In this document: positions 6,023 through 6,085 of the stretch, in pieces
Layout: every line of letters begins with the position of its first letter
Numbering within the stretch: the stretch's first letter is position 1
Source: Vulcanimicrobiota bacterium
Lineage (GTDB): Bacteria > Vulcanimicrobiota > Vulcanimicrobiia > Vulcanimicrobiales > Vulcanimicrobiaceae
Reading direction: 5' to 3'
Assembly (NCBI GenBank): GCA_003133185.1
Contig: PKWF01000188.1
Span: 5,498 to 11,582, forward strand
DNA length: 6,085 nt
The notes under the pieces: model-generated
Database searches by the model: none
What the model was told of the DNA's origin: nothing
The model's input: only the letters and a program-made list of their open reading frames with translations
Program-made: the position numbers and the translations under genes

Positions 6023-6085
6023 CCATCCTGGATGCGCTCCTGCTGCCTGCCTCCTCGCTCCGCCATCCAGGCTACGCTCGTCGTG
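6011..6085. repeat. imperfect direct repeat, 40-bp period, two copies, cut by window edge
   Basis: Bases 6011-6039 and 6051-6079 match at 25 of 29 positions. A 14-base exact core, TCGCTCCGCCATCC, lies at 6015-6028 and 6055-6068. The first copy also holds an 11-base palindrome, CATCCTGGATG (6024-6034), changed to CATCCAGGCTA in the second. GCTCGTCG follows the second copy, as if a third might begin past the edge. The spacing and variation do not fit a CRISPR array. A dispersed palindromic intergenic repeat is the likeliest class, but this is inference. Confidence 0.65.

Larger units (their letters stand above)
5964..6085. other. intergenic tail without a convincing gene
   Basis: This stretch follows the acetyltransferase stop. 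The - strand is open from the window edge to TAA at 5975-5977 (36 codons, ending GVTHIRWD), so it could be the C-terminal tip of a converging gene. Most of those codons come from the repeat described separately, so I do not call it. A weak inverted pair, GGGA (5963-5966) and TCCC (5979-5982), has no T tract and is not a credible terminator. Confidence 0.45.

Noticed and set aside
5975..6085. Partial leftward gene ending at TAA 5975-5977
   Set aside because: All but about 14 codons fall in the repeat, whose 40-bp period shifts frame between copies. Without sequence beyond the edge, coding cannot be supported.
6011..6085. CRISPR array
   Set aside because: Only two variable copies with about 11 bases between them; repeat and spacer lengths do not fit, and the Cas4-like nuclease has AddB-type context with no cas genes.

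Overview
The window is a gene-dense, high-GC bacterial segment. It has one small divergent promoter region and an intergenic tail at the right edge. GC-rich codon choice, GTG and TTG starts, weak Shine-Dalgarno sequences and tightly coupled genes would suit a high-GC, non-model phylum; Eremiobacterota (WPS-2) or a relative is one guess. The sequence alone does not fix the taxon, and no rRNA or tRNA gene is visible.

Left block, + strand (1-1085): the 3' part of ispE, the 4-diphosphocytidyl-methylerythritol kinase of the MEP isoprenoid pathway. It overlaps by an ATGA junction a MobA-like nucleotidyltransferase of unknown substrate. Converging on it from the - strand (1060-1626) is ubiX, the flavin prenyltransferase that makes prenylated FMN for UbiD-type decarboxylases. 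The 3' ends of these two genes overlap by 26 bp. No ubiD lies in the window.

Right block, + strand (1688-5963): three genes in a probable operon. The first is an iron-sulfur PD-(D/E)XK nuclease of the AddB/Cas4/RecB type. The second is a UvrD/AdnA-like superfamily 1 helicase with an intact Walker A and arginine finger but altered motifs II, III and V. The third is a GNAT acetyltransferase with a long C-terminal extension. The nuclease and helicase overlap by TTGA, and the acetyltransferase starts 8 bp after the helicase stop. Together the first two look like a helicase-nuclease of the AddAB/AdnAB end-resection class. Here its motor and nuclease are separate proteins and the gene order is the reverse of the usual motor-then-nuclease domain order.

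The 61-bp gap between ubiX and the nuclease gene (1627-1687) must hold both divergent promoters. A good -10 box lies so close to the ubiX ATG that a leaderless transcript is likely. The last 122 bp hold no convincing gene but contain two copies of an imperfect 40-bp-period repeat that runs to the window edge.

The most unusual points are the split helicase-nuclease pair with its altered motor motifs, a Lys replacing the usual substrate-phosphate-binding Arg in UbiX, and the repeat at the right edge.
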